This document shows positions 34,869-44,290 of a DNA stretch of 64,000 nucleotides, piece by piece. Under the pieces are notes generated by a model. The model did no database searches and had not been told where the DNA came from. It worked only from the letters and a program-made list of their open reading frames with translations. The DNA is from Paenibacillus ihumii. GTDB lineage: Bacteria; Bacillota; Bacilli; Paenibacillales; Paenibacillaceae. Location: the NCBI RefSeq assembly GCF_001403875.1, contig NZ_LN884299.1, positions 2,108,117 through 2,172,116 of the forward strand, written 5' to 3'. Both the position numbers and the translations under genes were made by a program. Every line of letters starts with the position of its first letter. The first letter of the stretch is position 1.

Positions 34869-35028
34869 TTGCAACTCTCCTTTTAAGGTAAATTATACGA
34901 TAAAGATGAATTAAATAAATAAAAAACCATAAATACCCTATACTTTTAAGAATTGATGTGTTCATCGTTAAAATAATTAATCTGCCGCACCGAATCGCAG
35001 ATGCTGACTTAAAAAATTAATGCAATCT

Positions 35029-35063
35029 TAAAAGGCTAACCCTTGAGAAGGGTTAGCCTTTTC
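35029..35063 (-). terminator. Strong hairpin downstream of the SDR gene
   Basis: 13-base stem AAAAGGCTAACCC / GGGTTAGCCTTTT with a T tract on the minus strand; it ends the SDR-MFS-NRPS transcript. Confidence 0.85.
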
Positions 35064-35087
35064 GCTATCATCATTCATTGACTCTGT

Positions 35088-35876
35088 TTATAATGACTTG
35101 ACCATCCCCCCGTCAACGAGAAGCGTCTGCCCGGTCGTATAGGAATTCGCAGTCGAGGCCAGAAAAACCACCATTTTGGCGAGCTCATCCGGTTGGCCGT
35201 AACGGCCTAAAGGAATGCTCTGCTCTGCACGGGCCCGAATATCTTCGATATTCGTATTCATGGATTCTGCTTTCAGCTTATCCAAGTGATAAGTCCGATC
35301 CGTCGCAATTCTTCCGGGAGCTACCGTATTAATTAGAATGCCGTCGGCAGCCAGTTCATGGGCCAGGGTTTTGGCCAGACCGGCGATTCCCGCCCGGTAG
35401 GTATTGGAAAGAATAAGACCTTCAATGGGCTGTTTCACTGAGGTGGATGTGATATTCACGATGCGGCCGTTCTTCGAGCGTTTCAAGTGGGGGAGGGAGC
35501 AGCGAATAAGGCGAATAACGCTCATCAAATTTTGGTGAAAGGCCTGCTCCCATGTCTCGTCCTCGATATCCTCAAATTTTCCGCTTGGAGGTCCTCCGGA
35601 GTTCGTAACTAGAATATCCAAGCCTCCGAAGGCTTCGGCAGCCGCTTGAACTAAATCCTCGATGTCCTGCTTCATTGAAAGATCAGCTGTCTTATAGTGA
35701 ACTTGTGCATCATAGCGCTCTCTAAGCTCTTCCGCTGCTGCTTTCAAATCTTCCTCATGACGCGAGCAAAGCATAATATGGGCTCCCTCACCGGCAAAGC
35801 AGGCTGCGATCGCTTTCCCGATCCCTTTGCTTGAGGCAGCTACGAGTACTCTTTTTCCTGTAAGGTTCAAATTCAT
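35088..35876 (-). CDS. Short-chain dehydrogenase/reductase (atypical catalytic motif)
   Basis: 262 residues. The cofactor site is VLVAASSKGIGKAIA, with VTNSGGPPSG in place of NNAG, catalytic Ser in NITSTSV, and SNTYRAGIAGLAKTLAHEL where the usual YxxxK would be: the Tyr is followed by RAGI, with no Lys at the fourth position. The C-terminal LLVDGGM is standard. This subfamily (SN-x-R-x-G) occurs widely in SDRs annotated as 3-oxoacyl-ACP reductases, and its activity is less certain. It is downstream of the MFS gene in the NRPS-associated operon. Confidence 0.85.
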   Translation of the reverse strand: MNLNLTGKRVLVAASSKGIGKAIAACFAGEGAHIMLCSRHEEDLKAAAEELRERYDAQVHYKTADLSMKQDIEDLVQAAAEAFGGLDILVTNSGGPPSGKFEDIEDETWEQAFHQNLMSVIRLIRCSLPHLKRSKNGRIVNITSTSVKQPIEGLILSNTYRAGIAGLAKTLAHELAADGILINTVAPGRIATDRTYHLDKLKAESMNTNIEDIRARAEQSIPLGRYGQPDELAKMVVFLASTANSYTTGQTLLVDGGMVKSL

Positions 35877-35912
35877 AAGTCAACACTCCTTGTCTGTGGT
35901 ATAAAATTCCAT

Positions 35913-37163
35913 CTACAACTTCCGGATTGGGGTGGCCAAAGCGATAATGACCTCCAATGCTTTAGCCCCCGCCGCTACAACGAATACGGCTCTGGGATCG
36001 GCCCATTCGGACAGAGCAGCGCCAGTCATCGCTCCCAAAGGCATGGCTAATCGGGTCAGTACCCTGGAAAAGCCAAGCACACGGCCGATCATGTCTGAAG
36101 GAATCGTCTCCTGCCTGACGGAGGTAACAATCGTATTCCAAGCCACATTACAGACCGTAACCGCGAAGAAGGCGAGGCCCGGCGCCAGCCAAAACTGGCT
36201 GAAGGCGGCAAATATGAAACCGATGGTGCCCAATGCAAGCAGCATAGGAATGAGCACGCCTCGGCGGAACCGATGCTCCAGCGGAACGGCCAGCAGGCTG
36301 CCAATAATTCCCCCAAACCCGAGCAGGGTATAATTCAGACTGCTCTGCTGGGCGTCCAGCTGCAAGGTGTTCAACAAGTAGAACATCAGCACGCCAAAGG
36401 CCGCACTATATCCAAAGTTGCCAATCATCGCCTGGAGGGAGAAGGATAAGTTGATTTTCGAACCAACGAGCCATCGAAAGCCTTCGCCGATATCTTTAAA
36501 TATATGGGAAAGACTAGTCAGCGACTTCGGCTTAACGAAGCTCGGCATGAGCATAAGCACGACTAATGTACCGAGAAAAGACGCCGTATCGAGCCACAGC
36601 GCATGAAACCCGCCGATCGAAACAATAAGCGCGCCTGCCAGCAGCGGTCCTGCCAGCTCCGCAATTTGATTCGTTAGCTGGTAGGAGGCATTGGCCCGCG
36701 TTAATTGGTTCGGCACCAACGATGGAATAATCGCTACGATGGACACATCGAACATAAGTGAAAGGATGGTGAGTATGAAAGAAATAACATATAGATGCCA
36801 TAGCTGCAAAAAACCCAAGAAATGAAGAACCGGAATCAGAGCAACAAGCAGCGCCCTGGCGACGTCCGTAACAATCATAAGCCTTTTACGCTCCCAGCGA
36901 TCCACTAGGCTTCCAACGATGGGGCCGAACAATACGATCGGCAGGACGCTTACCGCATACATCGATCCCATAATGATGCTGGATTGGGTCAATTTATAGG
37001 CAATCCATGGAATGGCGAATGTAAACAATGAATCTCCCAGCCTGGAAATAAACATGCCGATTAAGAAGCGAATATAGGAGAGGGGCAATTGCAGCAGCAT
37101 AGGCGCTGCAATTGCCTGTTCATTGCCAGAATGCGGCGATATAGATGTTTTCGGATCTGTCAT
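35913..37163 (-). CDS. MFS transporter (drug/metabolite efflux type)
   Basis: 416 residues with twelve predicted membrane helices. The motif-A-like GSLVDRWERKRLMIV after helix 2 marks a DHA3-type major facilitator (macrolide/enterobactin exporter-like). The start overlaps the NRPS stop (ATGA), so it was translated with the NRPS, and a role in exporting its peptide is likely. Confidence 0.88.
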   Translation of the reverse strand: MTDPKTSISPHSGNEQAIAAPMLLQLPLSYIRFLIGMFISRLGDSLFTFAIPWIAYKLTQSSIIMGSMYAVSVLPIVLFGPIVGSLVDRWERKRLMIVTDVARALLVALIPVLHFLGFLQLWHLYVISFILTILSLMFDVSIVAIIPSLVPNQLTRANASYQLTNQIAELAGPLLAGALIVSIGGFHALWLDTASFLGTLVVLMLMPSFVKPKSLTSLSHIFKDIGEGFRWLVGSKINLSFSLQAMIGNFGYSAAFGVLMFYLLNTLQLDAQQSSLNYTLLGFGGIIGSLLAVPLEHRFRRGVLIPMLLALGTIGFIFAAFSQFWLAPGLAFFAVTVCNVAWNTIVTSVRQETIPSDMIGRVLGFSRVLTRLAMPLGAMTGAALSEWADPRAVFVVAAGAKALEVIIALATPIRKL

Positions 37164-40100
37164 GAGTTTACCTCTTTTACGATTGGACTATCCTGAAGAA
37201 TTGCCATGGCCAGCCGCTCTACCAACGGCTCCTGGATCAAGGAATCATGATCTCCGGGAAGCGTGACAGCTCTGACGCCTGCCGCAAGCTTCCTCCAGCC
37301 TAATGCCGAATCATTACCCGTTCTTCGAACGGTGTCCTCGGAGGAAATGAGTGTGAGATAGCCATCATAAGGCTTCGGGACATGCTTCGACATGAGCTGA
37401 ATATGATTCGTAACGACCTCTAGATGCTGTTTAATCCACGCCGGATCATTTCCGTCATAACGTACTTGGACTTTTCGCTGGGAGACCAGCCAGTCCAGCT
37501 GCTCTGCACGGTTCATTTGAAGGAAGGATTCCCGCCAGGAAATCGGCTCCTCCTCGAACAAATAGGAGAGAAGATGCTCAGCCTGATGCTCAAACGGATA
37601 TTTATATCCATCCTTATCTATGATGATTAGGCATTGAACTTCTTCCTGCTGCTTCCGCAAGAGCTGCGCCATCTCATACGCAATCATTCCTCCCATAGAC
37701 CATCCTCCCAAATGGTAGGGGCCATGCGGCTGCAGGGCTTGTACGGCTTCAACATAATATTGAGCCAACGCCTCCAGATTTTCAAAGAACGGCAGCTCAG
37801 CTTCTGCCAAGGGCGATTGAATGCCGATCAAACGGTATTTGACTTGAATTCTCTGAGCCAATGCATAGTAACTATGAACGCTTCCCGTTATCGGATGGAC
37901 GCAGAAGAAAGGGATTTTGCTCTGATCCTCAGAGAACGGGACAAGACAGCGCATTGGTGTTCGTATCTGCGATGCCTGATTTGCCGGAGATTCGCCGCTG
38001 TGTTGCAGAAATTGCGCCAGCTCTGCAATCGTCTGATATTGGAACAGCCGCTTTAACGATACATGCCACCCCTTCTCTTGAGCCATAGCAATGAATTGCA
38101 TGCTCAGAATGGAGTTTCCCCCAAGCTGAAAAAAGTTATCATGTATTCCGATTTGGGGTCGTCCCAAGACTTGCGACCAGATCGCGGATAAGCTGCGCTC
38201 TATATCATTTCGCGGAGCGCAGTAATTTACCGCTGGAGGCTGGATGACCGGCTCCGGCAGAGCGCTTCTGTTTACCTTCCCTTGCAGAGTGCGAGGGAGC
38301 TCCTCCAGCCATACATAAGCATGAGGCAGAAAATAGGCCGGCAAATGCTGCAGCACATACTGATTCAATTCTTCATGCGACGGCTTATGCCGGCTTTTTG
38401 GAACAAGATATGCCACAAGGGACTTTGCTCCGTCTGACAGGGGCTTCGGCAATATAACAACCTCTCGGATCTCAGGTATCTGGGACAATACATACATCAA
38501 TTCTGAAGGCTCTACCCGGTAGCCATTGATTTTAACCTGATCATCCAGACGGCCTAGAAATTCGATCGCCCCGCTAGGCAGCATCCGAACCTGATCGCCG
38601 ATTCTGTACAATCTTTCCGGCTCTCCTCCCGCAAAGGAGGCGTAAATGTATTTCTCCCCAGTGAGTTGTTCCTGCCCTAAATATTCTCTCGTAACCGCTG
38701 AACCGCCAACCCAGAGCTCGCCGGCAGCTCCTCTGGGCGCCAATTGGCCGTGGGAATCAACGATATAAAATTGGACATTGGGCAGCGGATATCCTATGGG
38801 TATGCCGGCAGCGATTGAATCGGCATCCTCAATAAGGAAGGTGCTGATGCCCACCGTCGTCTCCGTAGGTCCGTAATGGTTATAAATGAGACAATTCCCT
38901 TTATAAAGCAGCAGTTGACGAATCCACTCCGGATTGGAAGGCTCTCCGCCAAGTATTAATCTCTGCTTAGGCATAAAAGCTTGGATTCCCGAAAGCTTCT
39001 GCAGGGCGCTTAAATGAGATGGAGCAATCTTCAGGCAATCGATTGGGTTCTGCTTGAAATAGGCCGCTAGACTGACAGCATTCAAGGCAAGCTCTGAATT
39101 GATGATATGCAATGTGCCGCCCGTATAAAACGCAGGAAACAGAACGGTCTGGCAGGAATCGACTACCAGCGGCTGTACCATAGCGAAGCTTGTGCAGGCA
39201 GACAAATTCAGTGCCTTCGTAACGCCTGTGACATAGTTGACGATCTGACGATGCTCCACGACGACGCCCTTAGGTCTTCCTGTGGATCCCGTAGTATAAA
39301 GAACATAGGCTGCTGATTCCGGGGAACTGGTGCAGACATCGAACGACTTCATTTCATTCTTAATCAGGGGCCAATCCTCATCCAGCCTGACGATCGGACA
39401 GTAGGTATCCAGTTGATTCGCCAATGCGCCTTGCGTCACAATGAGCGAGGCGTTGGAATTTTCGAGCACATAGCTTATGCGCTCGGGGGGCATGGATGGA
39501 TCTAGCGGAACATAAGCGCCGCCGGATTTAAGAATACCGAGCAGCCCAACAATCATATCCACGGAGCTCTCCATGAATAGCCCCACAAAGGATTCTTTCT
39601 TGATGCCAAAGCGTCCGAGAAAATGAGCGAGCTGATTGGACCTTTCGTCCACTTCCCTGTAGGTGAGCTGAACGCTGCCGCATACGCATGCTATCGCCTC
39701 TGGTGTATTTCGCGCTTGCCGGACAAACCATTCATGCAGGCATAAGGTATCGTCTATATTTATTTTTGCACCGGCTCCCATTTGCACTATTTCGGCCTGC
39801 TGGGAAGGAGAGAGGAGGCGAAGCTGTTGAAGCTCTGCCTCCGGCGACTCTACTATGCTTTGCAGCAGCCTCTCAAAGCTCTCCAGCATATTCGCCATGG
39901 TGGCAGGATGAAATAAGTCGGGCTCATAGGTGATCGATGCGCTTATACCGTCCTTATGCTGGGTAATCGAAAGCGTAATATCACATTTGGATGCTTCCGA
40001 GCCTGTCTGTCTTCTTTCGGCCTCCAGCCCCTGAAATTCCGGCAATTGCGATGGCTGTTCCATCAAAAACATGGCTTGAAACAAAGGGGTTCGATTCAGA

Positions 40101-41367
40101 TTACGATCCGGGTTGAGCACTGCGACTAAATGCTCAAAAGGGACATCTGAATGGCTGATCGCCTCGAGCACCGTGGCTTTCACCTGGCTTAAAAATTTCA
40201 TAAAAGTCAGGCGGCCCGATGGAGCGGAGCGAATTGCCAAGGTGTTGACGAACATCCCCACGAGATCCTCCAGCTCCGTGTGATTGCGATTCGTAACCGG
40301 CGTTCCTACAATCATATCCTCTTGTCCGGTATAGCGGGATAACAGGACGAAATATGCCGACAGCAGAGCCGTAAAGAGGGTCGCTTCTTGTTGATGGGCA
40401 AGCCTCTGCAGACGATGCATCAGCTCTTGAGACAGCCCCCTGGTACAGGCTTCCCCGCGGTAGCTCTTCTCCATGGGCCTCGGATAGTCCAAGGGTAGCT
40501 GCAGCACCTCAGGCGCATGGGTAAGCTGCTGCGTCCAATAATCCAATTGGGAGTTCAAGCCGCAGGACTCGATCAGCTGTCTTTGCCAGTCTGCAAAATC
40601 CGCATATCTGCAGGCAAGCGCCGGCAGCTGAGGCTCCTTCTTCTCGTTACCGCTGTTATATAAATGCGCCAGCTCCCGAAGGATCAAGTCGACTGACCAT
40701 CCATCAGTAATCAGATGATGCATCGTTAATATCAAAATATGGCGCATCGGCTCAAGGCCAATCATTTGTACACGCAGCAGCGATCCTCTATTGAAATCGA
40801 AGGGGCGCGAAACGGCCGAAGCAATCATTTGTTCGATCATTTCTTCCGTGAGCTCCTCGCAAGAGGGATCTGGATTCAGCCACTCCAAACGGCAGTTTCC
40901 AGGATTCGTTCGCTGTACCGGATACCCGTTCTCCATTTGAATCGACGTTCTTAGGATATCGTGCCTGGAAATCAATTGATTCAGGCTGGACTGCAGGTTA
41001 TTGCAATCCAAGGGTCCGCGAAATTCTAATACGACGGGCACATGGTAGGTGCTGGTTCCCGGATGCAGCGCTTCAAAAAACCAAATTCGCTGCTGAGCGT
41101 ACGACAGGAGCGCGGATGCCGAAGGATCTCCTTGCTGCAGCTTCCAGGAGACAGGACCCGTGTTTTTGTCCTGGATTACCCGTGACAGCTCCGCAAGGGT
41201 AGGATGATCAAATATTGTTCTTAAGGTTAGCTCTATATCGAAGCAGGATCTGATTCTGGCTGCAATTTTCAATGCGGCCAGAGAATCGGCGCCAAGATCG
41301 AATAAGTTATCTGCCATGCTCAATTGTTCAACTTGCAAAATGGAGCTGACAATGGTGGAGAGCAGCC
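37160..41367 (-). pseudogene. NRPS, 5'-truncated: PCP-C-A-PCP-TE
   Basis: An open frame of about 1400 codons without a credible start. On the minus strand it reads: carrier domain (NLFDLGADSL, 41.36-41.15 kb), condensation domain with HHLITDG (about 41.1-39.8 kb), adenylation domain with YTTGSTGRPKG, NHYGPTE and YRIGDQV (about 39.7-38.2 kb), carrier domain with FFQLGGNSI, and thioesterase with GWSMGGMIAYE and PGDHDSL. The last module and release domain look intact, but the upstream adenylation and condensation domains survive only as fragments at 41.36-41.86 kb. The A4 region, VVDSCQTVLF, departs from the usual FDxSVWE, so I make no substrate prediction. Confidence 0.88.
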
Positions 41368-41486
41368 AAAGGCTGGCCAGGCCTATTTCCCTCTGGATCC
41401 GGATTATCCGAGGGAGCGGCTCGAGCATATGGTAGCGGAGTCCGGCATCCAGGCGGTCATTACAGAGGAGAAATTTTCAGGTCAGC
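41366..41486 (+). pseudogene. Inverted NRPS adenylation-domain fragment
   Basis: On the plus strand, opposite to the surrounding NRPS, about 40 codons read KAGQAYFPLDPDYPRERLEH followed by a typical A2-A3 continuation. It lies exactly where the upstream adenylation domain should be, between the condensation fragment and the first carrier domain, so it is a flipped leftover of that domain. Confidence 0.85.
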
Positions 41487-41858
41487 TGGATTCGGAGCTT
41501 GAGAATGGTATGCGCTTCCTCAGGGCTTAAGGACGGATTTGCCGTGCAGGAAAGATGCGGAGTGCGCGCGATCTCTGTTAAGGTTCGCATATAAAGCTTC
41601 ATCATCGATTCCATCTGAATTTGCTCGAATTCCTTCGCGTCCCAGACCAAGGCCAACCGCAGCTGGTCCGAAGCGGCCTCCCGGTAAAAATCAGCGACCA
41701 ACGGATAGATCGGCTCGGAGAAATCCATGCTTTCCACAATGCGAACTCTCTTGCTCTGCTCGATTTCCTGATAGATATGAAAATGAGTATAGTTGAATAA
41801 TGTTTCGAACAACGGTGCTCCGCCATGATCCTGAACGATTTTGGCCAACGGATGAGTA
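41486..41858 (-). pseudogene. NRPS condensation-domain C-terminal fragment
   Basis: Minus-strand codons read PLAKIVQDHGGAPLFETLFN and on through NYTHFHIYQ to LSPEEAHTILK, the end of a condensation domain and the linker into adenylation. The N-terminal two thirds are missing; at about 41.85 kb the sequence changes to radical SAM coding. Confidence 0.85.
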
Positions 41859-42118
41859 TTTCCAATTTTGACAATAATCGCAATCCAGATTGCAGCCGAA
41901 GTTTCCTAGAGACAGTATTTTTGCTCCTGGACTGTAATGAAATAAGGCTTCGGTCTCGATCTTCTCCACCGTGACATGAGTGGCTTTACCGTAAGATTGG
42001 GCATAGAGTGTCCCCTCTATATTCTTCCTTACTTTGCAGAAGCCCACATTATTCTCCTTAATGATGCAGCCTCTTGGACATAATCCGCATTGAACCTTGT
42101 TATGATCCAATTTCTTGT
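41855..42118 (-). pseudogene. Inverted 5' part of an AmmeMemoRadiSam-type radical SAM gene
   Basis: Minus-strand translation gives ELYKKLDHNKVQCGLCPRGC, GFCKVRKN and LGNFGCNLDCDYCQNWKYS, which includes the CxxxCxxC motif. The homology stops at WKYS near 41.855 kb, and the remaining two thirds of the protein are on the plus strand from 42.12 kb. A segment of about 265 bases has been flipped. Confidence 0.85.
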
Positions 42119-42911
42119 AAAGTTCCAATACACCAGTCCAGATCATATCCATGAATACACCAGCCAGGATGTGATTCAAATGGCGTTAGACAACAATGTG
42201 GATATTCTGTCCTGGACCTATAATGATCCCGCCGTATGGTTTGAATTCGTAATGGATACAGCCAGGGAAGCCAAGAAGCATGGGATTCGCAGCCTCTTTA
42301 AATCGGCCTTCTTCCTGAGCAAGGAGGCTGTTGAACAGCTCTGTGAGGTGATAGACGTATTTGCCATTTCCATCAAAGCGATTGATGAGAAATACTATCA
42401 TAAATTTACTAAAGGCTGGCTCAAGCCTGTTCTTGATAATACCAAAATCGTGCACAGCAAAGGCATTCATTATGAGATCAGCAATCTCGTGGTCACCGGT
42501 CTGACGAATACGACGGAGAACTATGACAAGATGATCGATTTTATCCTGGAGGAGTTATCGCCGGATATTCCCATCCATTTCACTAGATTCCATCCCGATT
42601 ACAAATACATGAACTATGAGAAGACTCCGATGGAGGATGTAGTGGCCGCCAGAAATCGAGCCTTGGAAAGAGGATTGCGCTATGCTTATATCGGCAATGC
42701 CTTTGAAGGCGAATCTCTAAATTCCTACTGTCCTGAGTGCCATGAAATGTTGATTGAGCGGTATGGGTTACACACCTTTATCAAGGATTCGCTGGATGAT
42801 TTCGGGGTATGCACCAATTGCGGCTATCAGACGACCATTAATCATATTGACCGGTCCCTCGCTTCGAAGAATTGGTCCGAAGAAGAGGAGGAGCGCTATG
42901 AAAAGATTTGA
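42119..42911 (+). pseudogene. 3' part of AmmeMemoRadiSam-type radical SAM gene
   Basis: From TSPDHIHEYTSQDV onward, about 263 codons match the body of the AmmeMemoRadiSam system radical SAM protein (SWTYNDPAVWFEFV, LVVTGLTNTTENY, HFTRFHPDYKY, YIGNAFEGESLNSYCPEC). The N-terminal iron-sulfur motif lies in the inverted piece to the left, so the gene cannot give a normal product. An ATG at 42090 could start a truncated protein. The 3' end overlaps the next small gene. Confidence 0.88.
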
Positions 42912-43191
42912 GCACCAATGGACGCCCGACTTCTTTCTCCTCCATGTGCAAGCTAATAACCCCTCTGGGACAGGGGGGACGCTGGAAATTGTAAGGCTAT
43001 TGGAGAATGGACAGAGAAAGAGCGAGCGGGAGGAGTTGAAGAGGGATGCAGACAGCCATCGTTTCATCATATCCCGTTCCCATCCGTTGGAAGCCAAGGT
43101 CGCGATCGAATATCCGAGTCATTTGATTCTGGAGGTTTACAAAGTCGATGACCGGGCGTATTATCCTACGGAATCCTTTTTTGTGCTGTAA
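42898..43191 (+). CDS. Small protein downstream of radical SAM gene (unknown)
   Basis: 97 residues from ATG 42898, preceded by GAGGAG and overlapping the radical SAM stop by 14 bases, so it was coupled to it. The protein starts MKRFEHQWTPDFFLLHVQ and looks like a compact beta-rich domain. I do not recognise the family. Its tie to the radical SAM gene suggests a shared role. Confidence 0.6.
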   Translation: MKRFEHQWTPDFFLLHVQANNPSGTGGTLEIVRLLENGQRKSEREELKRDADSHRFIISRSHPLEAKVAIEYPSHLILEVYKVDDRAYYPTESFFVL

Positions 43192-43200
43192 GGGCAAGAC

Positions 43201-43247
43201 GCAAAGCAAACAGCCAACTTCGTATTACGAGTTGGCTGTTTGCTTTG
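43201..43247 (+). terminator. Long perfect hairpin terminator
   Basis: 19-base perfect stem GCAAAGCAAACAGCCAACT with its complement, 9-base loop; ends the radical SAM transcript. Confidence 0.8.
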
Positions 43248-43384
43248 CTCCTGTTCCGAAGAGCAGAGCTGATTATAGGATATAAGGGTTAATAATAATT
43301 TCCTTATGATGTAAATTTTTGCTGAATGATTTCGTCTAAAAGATGGGAGAGACTTTTACATTTTATAATAGAGGAGGAGAAAGG

Positions 43385-43423
43385 ATGAGAGAGCTCTGTA
43401 ACGAGAGATTACAAGGATTGTAA
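43385..43423 (+). other. Possible 12-aa leader ORF upstream of TetR gene
   Basis: GAGGAGGAGAAAGG (43371-43384) runs up to ATG; the ORF reads MRELCNERLQGL. TATAAT lies at 43364-43369. The strong ribosome-binding site is unusual for a non-coding stretch, but no attenuator was recognised. Confidence 0.3.
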
Positions 43424-43508
43424 TCAAATATAAGGATAGAAGAAGAGGGCTCAGGGATCGCAGCATCTTGATCGATGCATAACGCAAAGGACTAAGGAGA
43501 GCTAAGCA

Positions 43509-44093
43509 ATGGCGTTTGATTATCGGGACGACAAGAGAAGCATCCGATCGAAGGAGCGGCTGAAGGAAGCTCTATTCGAACTTCTGTATGAAAAGGAATG
43601 GCGAAGCATCACGATCCAGGATTTAACTAACCAAGCAAAACTAAATCGCTCCACGTTCTATCAGCATTACGAGAATAAATATGATTTACTTGTACAAAGT
43701 GTTGAAGATTTGTTCCAGTCCTTGAAGGAAGCGGTGCTGTCCGCTAACGTAGACAGAAGCAGTCCGAATACGGTCAGCTATGGCTACCTGTTAGCTTTCT
43801 ACCGGAATTTAAAAGCGCAGAGCTACTATTTCAAGGTCATCCTGAACAGAGGGTACGAGCTGGACATGATGGAGCTGTTCTCCGATATCGTACAGGAGGC
43901 GATGGGACAAGCTGTAGATTTGCATCAACCCATGAACGGCGTACCTGCGGAAATCCATTGGCGCTACAGCATTGCGGCTCATTTCTCGGTGGCGAGCTGG
44001 TGGCTGCAGAATGATTTTCCGTATTCGCCAGAATTCATGGCGGAGGCTGTGCTCAAGCTGACTCAGGAAGCGAGGCATCCTATGCTGCTGTAG
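43509..44093 (+). CDS. TetR/AcrR-family regulator
   Basis: 194 residues; AAGGAGAG precedes the ATG. N-terminal HTH SITIQDLTNQAKLNRSTFYQHYENKYDLL and an all-helical ligand domain of the TetR_C type used by DhaS-like regulators. No divergent target gene is present; the nearest downstream DNA is a hairpin and the group II intron. The target is unknown. Confidence 0.92.
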   Translation: MAFDYRDDKRSIRSKERLKEALFELLYEKEWRSITIQDLTNQAKLNRSTFYQHYENKYDLLVQSVEDLFQSLKEAVLSANVDRSSPNTVSYGYLLAFYRNLKAQSYYFKVILNRGYELDMMELFSDIVQEAMGQAVDLHQPMNGVPAEIHWRYSIAAHFSVASWWLQNDFPYSPEFMAEAVLKLTQEARHPMLL

Positions 44094-44223
44094 AAAATAA
44101 ATTACACACTTGACAGGTATGATTAATTGGTTTAATCTGATGTCAAGCCTGATAGATCATTGATCATTATCTAATTATTCATTAGTTCAGGATAAAATTA
44201 AATCATTAGCCGATTGGTCCACC

Positions 44224-44279
44224 AAAGGCTCCTGTGATCAATACCGTGAATTTTTCCGGTAGAGAACCAGGGGCCTTTT
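44224..44279 (+). terminator. Hairpin immediately upstream of the group II intron
   Basis: 11-base stem AAAGGCTCCTG / CAGGGGCCTTT (one G-T pair) followed by TCT. Group IIC introns insert just after such hairpins. Confidence 0.7.
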
Positions 44280-44290
44280 CTGTGTTCGGC

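Noticed and set aside
37160..41428. Treating the 1422-codon NRPS frame as a complete gene
   Set aside because: Its first 20-odd codons do not resemble NRPS sequence and the first carrier domain has no preceding domain; fragments of the lost module lie just upstream.
32462..43327. Shared TGTAAATTTTT(A/G)CTGAA motif upstream of the P450 (32462) and the TetR gene (43310) as a TetR operator
   Set aside because: It is not palindromic and a match of this quality between AT-rich intergenic stretches is expected by chance in 64 kb.
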